Positions 1 to 12,665 of a stretch of DNA of 64,000 nt are shown here, piece by piece. Each line of letters begins with the position of its first letter. The stretch's first letter is position 1. Made by a program: the position numbers and the translations under genes. A model generated the notes under the pieces. The model searched no databases. It saw only the letters and a list, made by a program, of their open reading frames with translations, and was not told where the DNA came from. Location: NCBI RefSeq assembly GCF_024713975.1, contig NC_091104.1, positions 14,837,580 to 14,901,579 of the forward strand, read 5' to 3'. Origin of the DNA: Paralichthys olivaceus (Eukaryota; Chordata; Actinopteri; Pleuronectiformes; Paralichthyidae).

Positions 1-521
1 TTCTATAAATACATGTATATATTATCAACAAAGATATTATTGATACAATGTGGATATTGCACATTTTACTTATTCAAGTATTTACATAAAAAAGTACTTT
101 CAATATAAAAAGTAAAAGAAAGGATTATCCAGGGTGGACTTTCTTATTGCACTTTTTGAAATGTTATCATTTTTTCTGCTGCTAATGTTTTATCTGGTGA
201 AAGTGAAACTACTTTAATCTGATTACTATGCCATATAATTTAACTATTAACTTTATATCTTTATGAGCTGATATATATTTTTTTTAAATGCTATACATGA
301 TCTGAAAGAGTGAGTCAGTCACAGATAAACGCGTGGTCGTTTACAAGAACTGTTTTAGAGCCGTCACGTGATTTCACGACAGTGATCGTAGGTAAACATT
401 GATGAGTGAAAAATGAACAGATGCATTTCCAGGAGCAGTCGTTAGGTGGCGATAACGCGCTGTGTTGAAAGTGTGTCCTTGCAGGATACCGTACTGACGA
501 CAACACGCTCACAGGGAAAAC
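1..521. other. Upstream region of mrpl35, no gene seen
   Basis: AT-rich DNA up to about position 300, then more mixed sequence leading to the mrpl35 start. A CACGTG E-box lies at 365-370 and could serve the mrpl35 promoter; this is inference from position only. In human the IMMT gene starts head to head with MRPL35, but I could not recognise an IMMT first exon on the minus strand here. The 65-codon minus-strand reading frame at 315-512 resembles nothing I know. Confidence 0.5.
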
Positions 522-2204
522 ATGGCCGCGGCCTTAGCGAGGAGGGTGTCCGGTGTGTATGCACTATTTGACTTTCACACTTCACAACCTCATTTGTGTT
601 CTTTAGTAAAAGTGTAGCGTGTCACGTGTGTTTTGTTGCACCGAGCCACCGGAGCACGGGGCTGTAGTTAGTACAGATAGTGTCCAGGGGGAGTCTGAAC
701 ATTAGCTAACAGTAAGGTCACTGGTGGCTCCATGTTGCTGTGTGTCCTCGCGTGTTTACCTGCTGTTCTTGTGTGTTTCAGTGTTCCTGAGGCCGCTGTC
801 TGCCTCTCTTCGCCCCGGGACACCGCAGCTCCGTCAGCTCTCCAGCCTCATCCACCCTTCGCCGCTCTACAGCTCCGCTGCTGCGGCCGCCGTCCGCGCT
901 CCTCTGCCGGCTGCAGCCTATCAGACACCCCGCTACCACATCCTCCAACGGTAAAGACCCGGAGCAGCACCACTGCACACATCCACCATCACTGTCAGAG
1001 AGTTACAGTGTTAGTAAGATCTTTATAGTAAGATCAGCACTCTAAGCTGACAGCACTATCTATCTATAGATATCTATATTGATAGATATCTATATAGATA
1101 TCTATATCTTACTGTGGCCGAAGCGATTGCCTGTTATGTTCAAAGCAGGGGGAAGTATGATACAGGTATCAACAGACAGGACAATATACAGTAAGTGTTG
1201 GATAGATGGTGTTTTGATCTCTTTTAAAAAAAATTTTTAAATCAGTGTGTTTAATACCATACGTGGAAAACAACAGGAATGATAAATAAAACCAGCTTCT
1301 ACAAAGTAAATGTTGAAATGGTTAAGCTGTAATTACCACCTCTAACCTTGTATAACGGTCTCAGACAGTCACAGTGGGCATCCACTTTTAGGAAAGAGTT
1401 CATCAACACATCTGAATAATTGTGAGCTCACTTGAGGTGTAAATTTTAAGTTTTTGCCTCCACCCCAACACCCAGAGATGCAGTGTGTCCTGCAGGAAAT
1501 ATTTGAACGGCATTGATAAGCTATTCAGATTCAATGTGAAAGATTAGTTCTGCTCTTAACTATTATTTATTAAGGTGTTTTACTTTAGTAATCTTAGCAG
1601 AGCCAGAGATGTTTCTATTTTAGGCTTAACTTTGCAGCAAAACTGGAAAACAGTTTCTTTACAGTGAAAACACTGATACTCATCCTTTTTTTTTTTCAGT
1701 GTAATTGACCCATGTTCTATGTAGGCATTTTAGGTTGTTATTATTTTAAATAGCAGTTGTTGTGCTTCTCTGTTTTTGCAGGGTGTCAGCTCTTGTTCCC
1801 AGTCTGACTCTGCAGCCAAGCAGAAGTCTGATCTACTATAGTCTGAAGAAGGGGAAGAGAAAAACTGTCAAATCTGTCACACAAAGATTCCTGAGGCTGC
1901 ACTGTGGACTTTGGATCAGACGCAAGGTGTGCTTTTTTTTATTTTTTTACAGTTTTTACTGGTTTGTTAACTGCAATGCAATGACCCATCTGACAGCTTG
2001 TTTTTGTTTTAACAGGCTGGATACAAGAAGAAACTGTGGAAGAAGAAACCTGACAGACGAAAGCGCCTGAGGGAGTTTGTCATCTGTAACAAAACACAGA
2101 GCAAACTTTTAGATAAAATGACATGTTCTTTTTGGAAGAGGAGGAACTGGTATCTAGATGATCCATACCTGAAATACCAAGACCGGGTAAACCTCAAACC
2201 GTGA
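522..2204 (+). CDS. mrpl35: Mitochondrial ribosomal protein bL35m, four exons, complete
   Basis: Exons 522-552, 782-950, 1782-1926 and 2016-2204 join in frame at GT-AG borders and give 177 residues (human about 188). The protein is a component of the large subunit of the mitochondrial ribosome. Residues 1 to about 67 are rich in Ala, Arg and Ser with almost no acidic residues, as expected for a matrix-targeting presequence. The second half is highly basic and carries the bL35 core: the [11 protein letters not shown] stretch from exon 3 and, near the end, [16 protein letters not shown], which matches the conserved C-terminus of vertebrate MRPL35. The start is the first ATG of the Ala-rich leader. 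The gene is tail to tail with reep1, as in human. Introns are short (about 90 to 830 bp). Identification is firm; the exact mature N-terminus cannot be read. Confidence 0.93.
1063..1113. repeat. Self-complementary TATC/GATA-type repeat in mrpl35 intron 2
   Basis: Repeats of TATCTATA and its complement TATAGATA alternate, so the tract can pair with itself. It is probably a microsatellite with an inversion; no function is implied. Confidence 0.7.
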
Positions 2205-2266
2205 TTTGATATGTGTAGAGGTGTCATGTATTCTGTTCAAATATAATGTACTGATGTAATATACAA

Positions 2267-2272
2267 AATAAA
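2267..2272 (+). terminator. mrpl35: Poly(A) signal of mrpl35
   Basis: A canonical AATAAA lies 63 bp past the stop codon, giving a very short 3' UTR. Confidence 0.75.
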
Positions 2273-4847
2273 GTCAAATATTGTTAATGATTTGTGCTTT
2301 TGGGTGTTCTTTTAGTAGAAATAAGACACACAGTCAACTTTTACTTGATATTTAATGACTGTAAATTGATTTAAACAGAAATATTGAATCCAGTGGAACA
2401 ACTGACAGCCATAAACCATCATGTCATCACATTACTGCTTTTAGTTTATATTTAACAATCAAGTTTAAATTGAAGTCATTCGACATTCTGGCCTGCCAGA
2501 ACAAAAATTCTTAGGATATCTTAGTAAGTGGGGTCTCTTCATCAAAAAGTCAAAGTGGCAAATTCACCAGTAAGTAAGACATATGTTATTTGAATGTATG
2601 CATAGCCAACTTAGTCATAACATTTCATGATCCTTCTGTAAAGCAATGACAAAAGATTAATGAGTAATTGTTTACCAGCAATGCATCTGAAGAGGCCAAC
2701 AGCTTCACACCAAATGAATCATTGATTCAATTTTCCTACAAATTAATAACAAACGTCATGCAATGTTGAGTGTATCCGTCTGCACAAGTTTACAAATCTG
2801 ATAAGCAACATGTTTTTTTTCAGTTTTACTTTGCATTATTTGAATGGAAGGAAATCAGCTCCAACACTAACACTTAATAATACTAACGCTGAAACACATC
2901 AGTTTTTTCTCCATTAGAAGAACATTTCATGTGCATAACAAGTGTATCTACAACAACAGAGTGAATGACCTGTAAACAGAACAGTTGTACCTGAGAAGCT
3001 TTTGTTTCAAACTTCAATCCGCCTCGAATGATACCAACACGATGATGAAAATCAAAAATCGACTGCGTGAACCCACCGGCACAGTGTCACGTCGTGTAAA
3101 ACGCTGCTATGATTGAGGCTCAGTGAATAAAAGTACAGGGTGAAAACATACGAGGAGTCACCGTGCAACATGAACTCAAAGGTGAGTTTGTAAACCTGCA
3201 AACCGACAAACACAGTCTCTCTCTCGTGAGTTTGAAAAAGAGCAGAAGCAGGTCGAAGGTTAAGATCGTCTGGTTTAGTGTTGCTCAGTGGACAGAACAT
3301 TACACAGTGATTTCAAACATGGAAAAATAAACCATGTTTGTTTACAGTAAATATCGATTTGTTTCTTGTCCGTTTCAGCTACAGCTGAAAGTGACGTGTT
3401 CATAATTGGCCTTAAACTGCCAAATCATTTATTTTTAACAGTAGATTGTCAAAAAAAAAAAAAAAAAAAGGCTGCTCCACTGACAAAAACTCTTGTGGTC
3501 GTGACCTTTTTTTCTTTTTTTTATGTGAAACTGGTGTCATTACTTCTTATTTCTTTCACCACAGATGAAATAAACTGTAACTTTTTATATTACTTATAAT
3601 AATCTGCGACTAATTTACTATGATTATTATGTAACTTTTGGCCATTTCATTGAGTATTTAGGGTAGTAATTTAAATTCTAGACATAGTGCAAACATGATA
3701 GTTTAATGAGAATGAATATGTGTTACAAATAGTCACAACATGTGTAGAGACTTTTTATTTATTTTTGCATCTCTACTATCTTTTGATTTAAGGCTTTAAT
3801 ATAGAGGTAAATAACAGAATATTGTCCACCACCGCTGTCTGACTCTTCAATAAGTAAGTTTTATATTTTTTCATTTTAAGGTAATTGGCTGATTTCACAA
3901 AATCTTGATAAGATAATTCATCAGTGCAGAATTCAGCTGCTCGCAGATGTTTCTCCAGAACAGATTAAGTTGTTTTTTTTCCTTGGCTTTTAACATATTC
4001 TCGAAGAGTGACCGCGTCATTCTCAAAACCAGCTGTAGGATTCAGTGACAGTACATTCTGCTGAACAAACAGTGGACTAATGACTGGGAAGACACTCATG
4101 CACTTGCCTACCCAAACCTGATATATAAGAACCATTAAATCAGAAAGATGAGGTACACACAAACTGTACATAAACACATGAAAAAAAAGTGTCTATCAGC
4201 AGGGAGCCCATTCACTCATTTCTCTTAATTCAACCTCACCTGTTTGATCAGGAGCATCAAGCTATACACTACAGATAGAGGGATCATCATAGGTCACTTT
4301 GGTAATACCTTATTCCAAAGCAAGGCTGCTTCAGTCATGTAGCTTTTGGCCATTCAGTATTTTTTTTTTTTTTTACTTCTTGCAGCGAAGGCAGCTGGAG
4401 TCGTCTTGAGGACAGTTTCACATGGCTTCATTGTTTGAAGAAAGAGCACTCCTGGATCTTGTGAGAGGCCTTAAGACTCTAAGAGGAGGCTGGAAGGGAA
4501 GACAGATAAAGATAAGAGCAGAGTCAGATAACAGCTGCAAACAGCCCAACACTTTACCAAGGATACGTCTGACATTATTCTATATTTTTTTCAGCAAATC
4601 CCATGAAAAGACCAAAACCAACAATGTGTTCAAACATATCTCAACAATACTTTGTTTAACCTAACTTGGCTGCAGCTCTCAGCCTCAAACCCATTGTTTC
4701 CTTCTGAAGATGAGACATTAGAGATTGTAGGAAATATTGATGAAACAGGTGTAAGGAGTACTTTTTGGGGACTATTTTCAGCAGTGAATAAATACACATG
4801 CAGGGTGGTGCATCTCAAAAATAGCACGGCACTAAGTAGAACACATT
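2273..4847. other. Intergenic DNA between the 3' ends of mrpl35 and reep1
   Basis: AT-rich, no convincing exon on either strand. A run of A at about 3451-3469 and several T runs are the only simple features. Because reep1 points this way, part of the stretch could be reep1 3' UTR or hold an alternative last reep1 exon. I saw no coding segment with a credible acceptor and protein match. Confidence 0.5.
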
Positions 4848-5100
4848 CCTCTGCCAAGGCCCAACAGTCCCCTTGAATTCAGGGGTTTCAAACACTCATA
4901 GATATCAATATCAAATCAACTGAATCTGAAAATCAGTGACATATCATAAAATGTCATAAAATCTCCCAATGTTAAAGAAAGTGGATCCGCCCCCAGAATG
5001 TAATCGAGTCTTTCCTGACGCACACTGTGTCTGTTTTGTAGTTTTTGTGTAATCCTGCTAATAAACAAACTCAGACAAAAACATAACTTCCTTGGCAGAG
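4848..5100 (-). repeat. Short dispersed element with inverted ends, copy A
   Basis: The left end CTCTGCCAAGG (4849-4859) is the exact reverse complement of the right end CCTTGGCAGAG (5090-5100). Reading the minus strand, the body holds the phrases AAGTTATGTTTTTGTCTGAG, TTACACAAAAACTAC and, at the far end, GGGGACTGTTGGGCCTTGGC. I recognise these as a repeat family that is very common in teleost genomes. Two other copies lie at about 5224 and 37910. Too short to code; it looks like a non-autonomous DNA element. Confidence 0.75.
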
Positions 5101-5223
5101 TTAATAAACTCCAAAGCCCATGTTCATCACAATAAAGGAACACGTCTGCCAACAACAGCAAATGTCTATGGAAGGATGAGCTTCTGAGGATCAGGCCTTA
5201 GCTACACAAACAATAAGTAATCA

Positions 5224-5522
5224 CCTCCACCAAGGAGTTAATGTTTTACCAGAGTCTGTGTGTTTGTTCATTTTTTCTGGATTATGCAGAAAACTCATTT
5301 GGGGCAGGCGTCTGAGAAGACCTCACTAAATTGGTGCGGATTTTCTTTTCACTTTATGGAAATATTTTCATGACAAATAAATACTTGAGCTTATCAGACC
5401 ACTTCTTATTGTCTTTATTTTCTTAATTTATATTTCTATTGTGTCTATAGTGTCTAAGAAGTCGACACTCATGACTAGGAGTGTTTGACCTTGGCGAGGT
5501 ATGTGGTCTTCTGAGTGCCATT
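5224..5522 (+). repeat. Short dispersed element, copy B
   Basis: It begins CCTCCACCAAGGAGTTAATG and ends around CCTTGGCGAGGTATG (from 5489), followed by the family's usual tail CTGAGTGCCATT. The orientation is opposite to copy A, 120 bp away, so A and B form a nested inverted pair downstream of reep1. The middle is diverged (GGTGCGGATTTTC survives). Confidence 0.65.
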
Positions 5523-5920
5523 GCAATAATTGTTGGTTTTGGTATTTTCATGTGGTTTGACAGAGAGAAAAATATAAAATATTGCTGATTCTTCCTTTTC
5601 ATTTAATTCACCACACCAAACAAACTGACATTACATGTTGAAATGTATGGATGAATATCAGTTAATTCAGGGGATAGATTCAGCAAAACCATTTCCAACT
5701 TTCAAAACAGAAGTTATTACCAGTGGTGAAATACACTGGAAGGGAATCCATGTTGGAATGTTTCCCATGCCACATTTCCAAAAACGTGAGTCGTTAAAAT
5801 CAGACATGAGCAAGATCACACATTCATTTGCACTAAAGTTAATGCATGATTCAGCTTCATCAATGCAGAAAATCTAATTAGCAGGCAGACTATTTTTACA
5901 TATGTGCTGAACCATGATGA

Positions 5921-5926
5921 TTTATT
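5921..5926 (-). terminator. reep1: Possible poly(A) signal overlapping the reep1 stop codon
   Basis: On the minus strand the stop codon runs straight into TAAATAAA, so an AATAAA sits at 5926-5921. Its position on the stop would leave almost no 3' UTR, so a site further left is as likely. Confidence 0.35.
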
Positions 5927-8900
5927 TAGCCACACATCCACAGAGATGAGGGAATCAGTGAGTAAATCACCACTCTCAAGGGGCAGTTAGAATCAGGCAG
6001 CAGCTGGGCAGCCACAGTGACGAGGCGCGATACCTCAGGAGCCTTCCTCTTAACCAGCCTGAGCTGCGGAGAGCTCAGGCCTGCCTGCACCTCTTTCCCC
6101 ACCTCCTCTGACTGCTCCGGAACTGGGGGAGTGGAAGGTGGAGGGGGCGTGGGAGGTTGAGAGGGCGTGGAGGGCGGGGTGGACTGGGTTGTCAGTGAGA
6201 GCGTTACGGGTGTGGACTCAGACTCAGAGGGTGAAATGGTCTGGGACAGCGACTCCTTGGAGTCCCATTGGTCCAACCCCAACACCTCATACTCAGATAC
6301 GTCAAAATCCTGCCCTGCACCACGAAAACAGAGAAGGTCGATGGAAGGGATGAACATTGAACAATGTGTGAATCCTGTCTGACCTACTGAGTCAGAGGCC
6401 GTCTGTTTAATTGCTGTAGTGCGGCAACAGATGTGGTCAGTGGGGATTATTATTAGGAAACTTCATATGACAATGCATCATCATTCTGAAGGCCGCAGAG
6501 CAGAGGCCAAACAGGAAGTGGTGATAGGCAGAGACTAATTTAAGTGTTAGCGCAAACAAGCATAATAGTGCTGTCCTCATTAAGTCTCTGCTCCTTTTGC
6601 AAATGTATGTCTACTTTTATTCTATTATCTATTTTTTGTTTTTTCCCCTATTCTGCCATTTTTTGCAAATAAAGGACTTTGTCTCTTGAATGTGACCTGG
6701 TGTTATGTTCCTTCTTAAGTGGGGACAGTTCTAATAAGAACCCGATGTATTGATCAATAGAAATCTTTCACAGACATAATGATATCTGCATTTATTGCCG
6801 ATATGAAAACTTTTATTTTACAGGATAAACAATGCAAACAATGTAAGTTCTACGTAGTTTTATATTCGTGTTTTCTTTTTGTTTATAATTATTTATAATA
6901 TAATGCATGTAAAACTAATGTGTAAAAAAGGGATGAATCTGCAGCTGAAAGTAGTTTCAGCAACTTTTACAAAACTTATATATAACTTATATATTTAAAA
7001 ATTAAACTATACATTTGTTGAGATTAACATCTTCAGTAGGAGGCAAAGAGCTCATTGCAAGGTGAGAGCCACAGGGTGAGATTGTCACTGAGAGATGGAC
7101 TAAAACATATTCCTTTGTTGACAATGAGAAAAATATAGACTAATACCAGATTTTTCATTAAATTTGAGGGTTTAAGATGAAGAATGTTGAACAAACTGTC
7201 ATTTGTGAATATGGGGTACATAAATAAATTGTTTATGAAAATAATTTAATGAAACAAGTCAAATATTCATCAGATATCAACACAAGTTTTCTCAGCAGGA
7301 TTCCCGGTTAGCCCTGCCTTCAATGTACAGCTATTTCTGTTTGATATTAAAAACTGTGTCTAAGTGTTATTTCTAATTCTATTCACAATAGAGCAATTAT
7401 GATCTGAAAAATAATATACGACAGTCAGACCCTGAGGAATACAAACATCAACTGTTTCCACATGATGTTGAACGAGGAACAAGCCCCCGCAGCTACATGT
7501 GAGTGTTATCACAGGATGCTTAGCCTGGCAGGCCTCTGATGCTGGGCCTACTCCAAACAGGAAGACAGGAGAGAGGGCAGGGGGCTACTCAGGAAGGCAG
7601 GGGCACTGAACAATATCTGTGGGGTTAAACAAGCTTGAACAGGAAGACAGAAATCTACATGATAATCTGCGTGACGCAAACCTAGCCGGCCCCTGATATT
7701 ACACCATAATGGCTATCGTAGCTAAAGTGCTGAGACAACTGGCACCTTAACTCTTTTTGATCAACTAGTTTTATATATTCAACACAGTTTTCATCTTGTT
7801 GGATAAAGTCAGTCTGTATTATGCTTTTCACCGTCTCCTCACCCTTGTAGCTCTCCGACTTGCTGCGCATCATAGTTCTGGTCCGATGCTGTGCTGCTGC
7901 GGACTGTGTGGTCCCAGGGCCACTGTCGTCGGGGTCCGACTGGTAGGAAGACAGATCCTGCATGCTGAAACTCCTCAGTCTGTCTGACAGGACTCCTTGG
8001 CCCTAGGACAGGAAACACCAGGTATTTATTTTAGCATCAATGTGAGATGTTCAGAGCATGGATCATTTTAAGAGCATTAATAATTGAATACTGGCATCAG
8101 GCTACTTTGAAACATCACTCAATAGACCTGCTTCGTTGTACGAGAAGCAAACAACATAACAGGCTCGGTACCATTATCTACAAAGACCCTCTACTGTACC
8201 CCCCCCCCCCCCAGGTCACCACACAACAAAATGTCCAGACTCAGCATTACCTTTGATGCAGCCATGACGGCAGCTGTGGCCGCAACGTTTAGCCCCTTTC
8301 TCCCATAATGCACCAGTGTGTCATAGCTTTTGTCCTTGGCCTGGCAGATGTAGTCATCGATGTCCTGACACAATGAAACAATCACATGATGAGCACATTT
8401 ATCTCTCATTGTAATGTGCAATTCATTTCATGCAGAGTCGACCGGGCCTTTCTGAAATCGCTCGACTTGCAAAATCAAATTCTCTGACTTTTGATCCTCA
8501 CAAAACATCGTCTGTTTCCTGACCCGCACGTAGAAGGAAAGAGAGATGGAAGAACACAGTGACACTTTCTCCCCCCCTGTCCAGCAAAGTTTTAACTGCT
8601 GAAGTGGAAAAGTGAATTGGCACAAAGGCACTTTTGTTCTCTGGACTGTGGAAAAGCATTAAATCAGTCACAAACACCACACAGACTGACTCAAACAGCA
8701 CAGACTGAATATATTTTCCCTAAAGCTTTCCCTGAAAATGTGACAACAAAGGATGGGACTTCACCTTTTCTTTTGAGGAAAGAGTGGGATGAACAAACTT
8801 CCTGTATAGCACGCTAGAGCCTTTAGTGTAAGGGGACAGCAGCCACACCACAAACGCTATCTTCAGCTCATAGTAGAAAGGAAGCCTGGAATGGACACAC

Positions 8901-11517
8901 AGAATGGCAGCAGAACAAAATGATGTTATATGGTTTCTTTATGTTCGTGACACAAGCATGTTATGTGATAAAAACACAGTAGTCGCCACGGTCAAATCCA
9001 TTAAACATCTGGCGTCACTTACCAACAAACAAACATATCCGTAAATACTTCCACAGTTGTGAATAGGGCAAATATTATCCAGTACATCATCCATTTCACC
9101 TATAAAAGGTAAAAGAAATGAGTTAAAACACATTGTAGGATCCTATTTATGGGGACGATGTGGAGGAAAAATATAAGAATTAAAAGTATAAATGATATAC
9201 TCACATATTCCCTCACATCTTTTGATTTCACAGCTTTGTAAGAGGAGTACGCAGGATATAGTGTACCAAACACAAGTCTGAAAGACAGAGAGTAACAACC
9301 ATCAACAAACAAAGACATTGCATCCGACAGATATTTCAAACGAGCATGAGCATAAAACCGAGACGGATTCAAATACAATCAATTAGGATGTGGACAACAT
9401 CACTATGGGATATTATGGATATTTATGAGCAACATGTTTCTCATATTTAGATGCCATATATCGTGGCATTTGTCCCAAATTACAAACTATAAGGAATAAC
9501 TATCATGAAGAATCTTATGTGACATATACTTTAAACAAAAGACAAAGATCTGAGCACATATATGTTAACACCAGCCCTGGAGACCGACAAGTTTGATTCC
9601 ACTCCTGAAGAACACAGACTGTGCTCGATGAGTGAGCTCGGAGAACAAGGTTCATTTTTTTGTTTTACTGTTCTGTTGTGTTAGTGAGGAAATGAGACGT
9701 TCTTGTGGGTGAAATGTCCTCCATTTGTCCTGATTTCTTTTGGTTGGATGACTATAATGATAACATTATTTATAAAGCACCTATTAACCAAAAGTACTGC
9801 ACAACAAGACAAATGATAATGGTACTCATAATAAAATAATAATAAAAGAAGACGCTGTCTCAGACAACCTTATTCCCCAATTCTGAAAGTTTGGAGTTGT
9901 GCTTCAGGTGAAGGTGAAGTTTTGTTAAAGCAGATTTTAAGGCAGAATGTTTTTTTGAAATGAAATGAAATGTTTTCGGTGTCTTATAAACCCATTGGGG
10001 CTGTGCACGTCTTTGTGCATATATATTGGATTAAGCACAATTATTGAATATATTCAATATCTTTTTCAGTTGGTCAGTGGGTTCATCACTGTCTTTTCTG
10101 TATTTGAAACCAGAAATGTAAAATTGTTCAGTAGTTGACTTTGTAAATTTGTCAAACATCAACATACAGTACATGCATGTATGTATTTATGCAGAACAAC
10201 AGTTTTATGAGTCTTCTTAGCTGCACATGTGATACAACGGACAGGTTGACAGGTGAGATGAAGGTAAATCAGAAAATGAGCTGCAGCTCTTTCCTCCTAT
10301 AAACCATGAACTCAATCATGCCTTAAGTCAATTTTTTGAAATGGCTGCACATGATGTCCAGGTGACATGAGGTCAGATTTGCCTTCCATGTGTTTTCCTC
10401 CCTTTTCTTTACATTTCTATTCCTGTGCAGACACCTGTGCTGCGGGGAGACATGCACCCAAGTGCCACAGTCAGGCAACAGCTGTGAGTTGTGACCTGCT
10501 CATGTTACAGAGCCACGTCGTGTTGCAGCACTGAGGCCTGGAGCAGCTAACTGTGCTCTCTCAGAGTTAAGAGACAACAAGGACACTCTGAAATAAATGT
10601 CAGGCTCTGCACTACACACCCAAAGGCTTCTCTTGGAGGTTTAAACCTAAACTCAACCTATATGAGCACATTTCACGCAGCCAGAGCAAAGGAGGCCCAA
10701 TTCAAGTAACAAGATCTTGCAATCTAAATTTAATTACCTCACTATTTTGAGGTTGGGCCTTGCTGCTGGTACACTTCACACGCTCTGCAATGGCGCTGCT
10801 GATTCATGCTTTGGGCAGGTACATGTAGATACTGTGACAGATGTGATCCTACCGTTTAATCTCTGGAGCCATGAGGAGACATACCGGGATATATTCGCAT
10901 GTGTTAATACATGAAGAACTCTTGCTTTGTAACCCGAGAAGGCAAGACCCATCCCTTTTGTTTTTCTTTTCCAATATGGGACATCAACAGAGGATATAGA
11001 TCCACTCCCAGTACCTGCTCCTGCCGTTTTTACGCTTCTAAGACGCCTCAGATTTTTTTTCTGCAGTGACTCATAAATTATAATGTCATGGATGATAATG
11101 AATATGTTCCCCTGCTCACCACGTCAGCTCTTTGTTATCTTCAAAAAGCGGCACTTGATAAACACAAAGAGTCTCAGGCTGCTGAGCGCTGTTTGGAAAC
11201 AGACAAGCTCCACAGGCCCGGATCAGCATTCCTGCTCACACAGCCAAGTACAATCCAGTGGAAATCCCACTGATGTCGAGTCAAAAACAAACCTGCTCCC
11301 CTCTCACCCTGAACACTGATTCTGCTGGAATAAAACACTGAATTAAGGTGGAGGAGGCTCGTGAAGAGCGCGCAGCTCCATGGAGCGGCTCCAACACCTG
11401 CGACGACCAGGGCTGAAATCCATCATTACAGGCAGAACATATGTTGTAGAATCCTCCAAAATATAAGAATAAAAAAAAGACTTACACCACAAGTCTAGAG
11501 ATGATCCAGGAGACCAT
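5926..11517 (-). CDS. reep1: Receptor expression-enhancing protein 1, ER-shaping protein
   Basis: Exons on the minus strand: 11517-11486, 9277-9205, 9099-9023, 8885-8765, 8364-8251, 8002-7843 and 6314-5926. They join in frame to 321 residues (human canonical about 201). REEP1 curves tubular ER and links it to microtubules; human mutations cause spastic paraplegia SPG31. The start [11 protein letters not shown], then [67 protein letters not shown] and LRSFSMQDL match the family. Hydrophobic hairpin segments cover about residues 1-22, 36-58 and 61-85 (TB2/DP1/HVA22 domain). Residues after about 193 come from the last exon. They are acidic, then proline-rich ([15 protein letters not shown]), and go beyond human canonical REEP1. 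The GGTGAG donor and GTGCAG acceptor for that exon keep frame. Closer in wording to REEP1 than REEP2, and the mrpl35/chmp3 neighbours agree. A GAG|GTATCG site in the last exon could be an alternative donor. Confidence 0.85.
6315..7842. other. reep1 intron 6
   Basis: About 1.5 kb between the SFSMQDL exon and the proline-rich last exon. AT-rich; no repeat or additional exon recognised. The plus-strand reading frames at the proline-rich exon are complementary shadows. Confidence 0.5.
9278..11485. other. reep1 intron 1
   Basis: About 2.2 kb. At 9755-9845 a stretch with TTTATAAAGCACC and TACTGCACAACA resembles a worn copy of a common fish dispersed sequence also glimpsed near 24380. No exon seen. 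Confidence 0.4.
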
Positions 11518-12659
11518 TGCGCTGGAGAGGCGACAGGACGCGCTGTCTGCGGGGAGGAGTTTCCTCCAGATGACAGGCGCGTCCAGGCGGATGCGTCCGG
11601 ACGCAAACAGGAGGCAACGTGATGCAGGATAAACAGTGAGTGAGCGGAGCACGGCTGTTGCCCATAGATGGCAGTGTTGCATTGCACAGACGACACCGAC
11701 ACCCGGCATGAAGATGAGTCTTTCACGCAGAGATATAAGATCTATGCACGGCACTGATGGGCGTTATTGATAATCGATATTATTTACCTTTGGACCCCAT
11801 GTCACCCACCCACCAATCCCATGACGCACAGCGCACCAGTACGACAGCAGCGTTATTATTTGTTATGACATCCAGGAACTCCCCAGGTTTTTGTAAGTGT
11901 CTCTGGTTTAAACATTTTGAAAGTGGATGTTAAGTAAATTTATTAAATGTCCATTTCTCTGCCACTTGGTGTTACTGAAAAAATACATTGCATTTGAACC
12001 TTGCACCACTTATATATTTACACTGAATTTACACGACATTTAAAGTGAGTAGTCAAACACTCTTTTGTGAATGTTGTGAAATCTAATCCCAGTAGACGAT
12101 GTCGACAGAAATCTGAACCAAAATGTTCAGCCATGAGAATTGACCTGGTCTAGAAATGTCTCTCCCTGTGGTCACTAACCTGTGGACAGCTGCACCTTTT
12201 GGAGCCACAGTAGCTTTTCACTGTCCGGCCTGTGGCCTAAATACTGGAGCCCGGCAACAGAGGTAAGGTTTTGTTACAGTACAACAAAAAGCCGCTGAGG
12301 GGGGGCTGTGGCTGGTCGAAATCGAATCCTTTTGTCAGTGTTAAAGCTGAGGGAATGGCTTCGAAACAAGGGTGACCCAAAATGCACGACCAAAAGATGA
12401 CGTCATTTAAGTTGTTCCTGATCGTACGGTTTGGTTTCACAGCTGCTGAGGTCTGGGCTGAGATTGAGAGTGTCCGTGCAGTACAGTTTTTAACCTGCTG
12501 AGTGAGCTATTGCAAACCAGCAGGTTCAGATTTCCCTAACTGACCTAGTATCTATTTATTGTTATGCTGAATGGCTAAACGTGCAGAAAGTTAGTGTGAT
12601 CAACACTGGCAATAGAAATAGATGTAATACATTCTTGTTGCAACCTTTGTTATTTAAAG
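11518..12659. other. reep1 5' UTR/promoter and intergenic DNA before the chmp3 3' end
   Basis: The first 240 bp are GC-richer and should hold the reep1 5' UTR and promoter; no TATA box stands out. The rest is unremarkable. Human has KDM3A between REEP1 and CHMP3; no KDM3A exon can be seen in this gap. Confidence 0.45.
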
Positions 12660-12665
12660 TTTATT
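12660..12665 (-). terminator. chmp3: Likely poly(A) signal of chmp3
   Basis: AATAAA on the minus strand, 866 bp past the chmp3 stop codon; it implies a 3' UTR of about 0.9 kb. It was the nearest canonical signal I found, not proven to be the one used. Confidence 0.5.

Noticed and set aside
315-512. Minus-strand frame as the first exon of immt, expected head to head with mrpl35
   Set aside because: The sequence does not resemble the IMMT N-terminus and has no matching donor.
3052-3300. Minus-strand 82-codon frame as an alternative last reep1 exon
   Set aside because: The frame shows no REEP-like wording and no good acceptor in phase with a donor in the known exons.
6138-6382. Plus-strand frames of 71 codons
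   Set aside because: They are complementary shadows of the proline-rich reep1 last exon.
8200-8213. Poly-C run as a regulatory or quadruplex element
   Set aside because: A single homopolymer beside a reep1 exon; most likely simple sequence, possibly of uncertain length.
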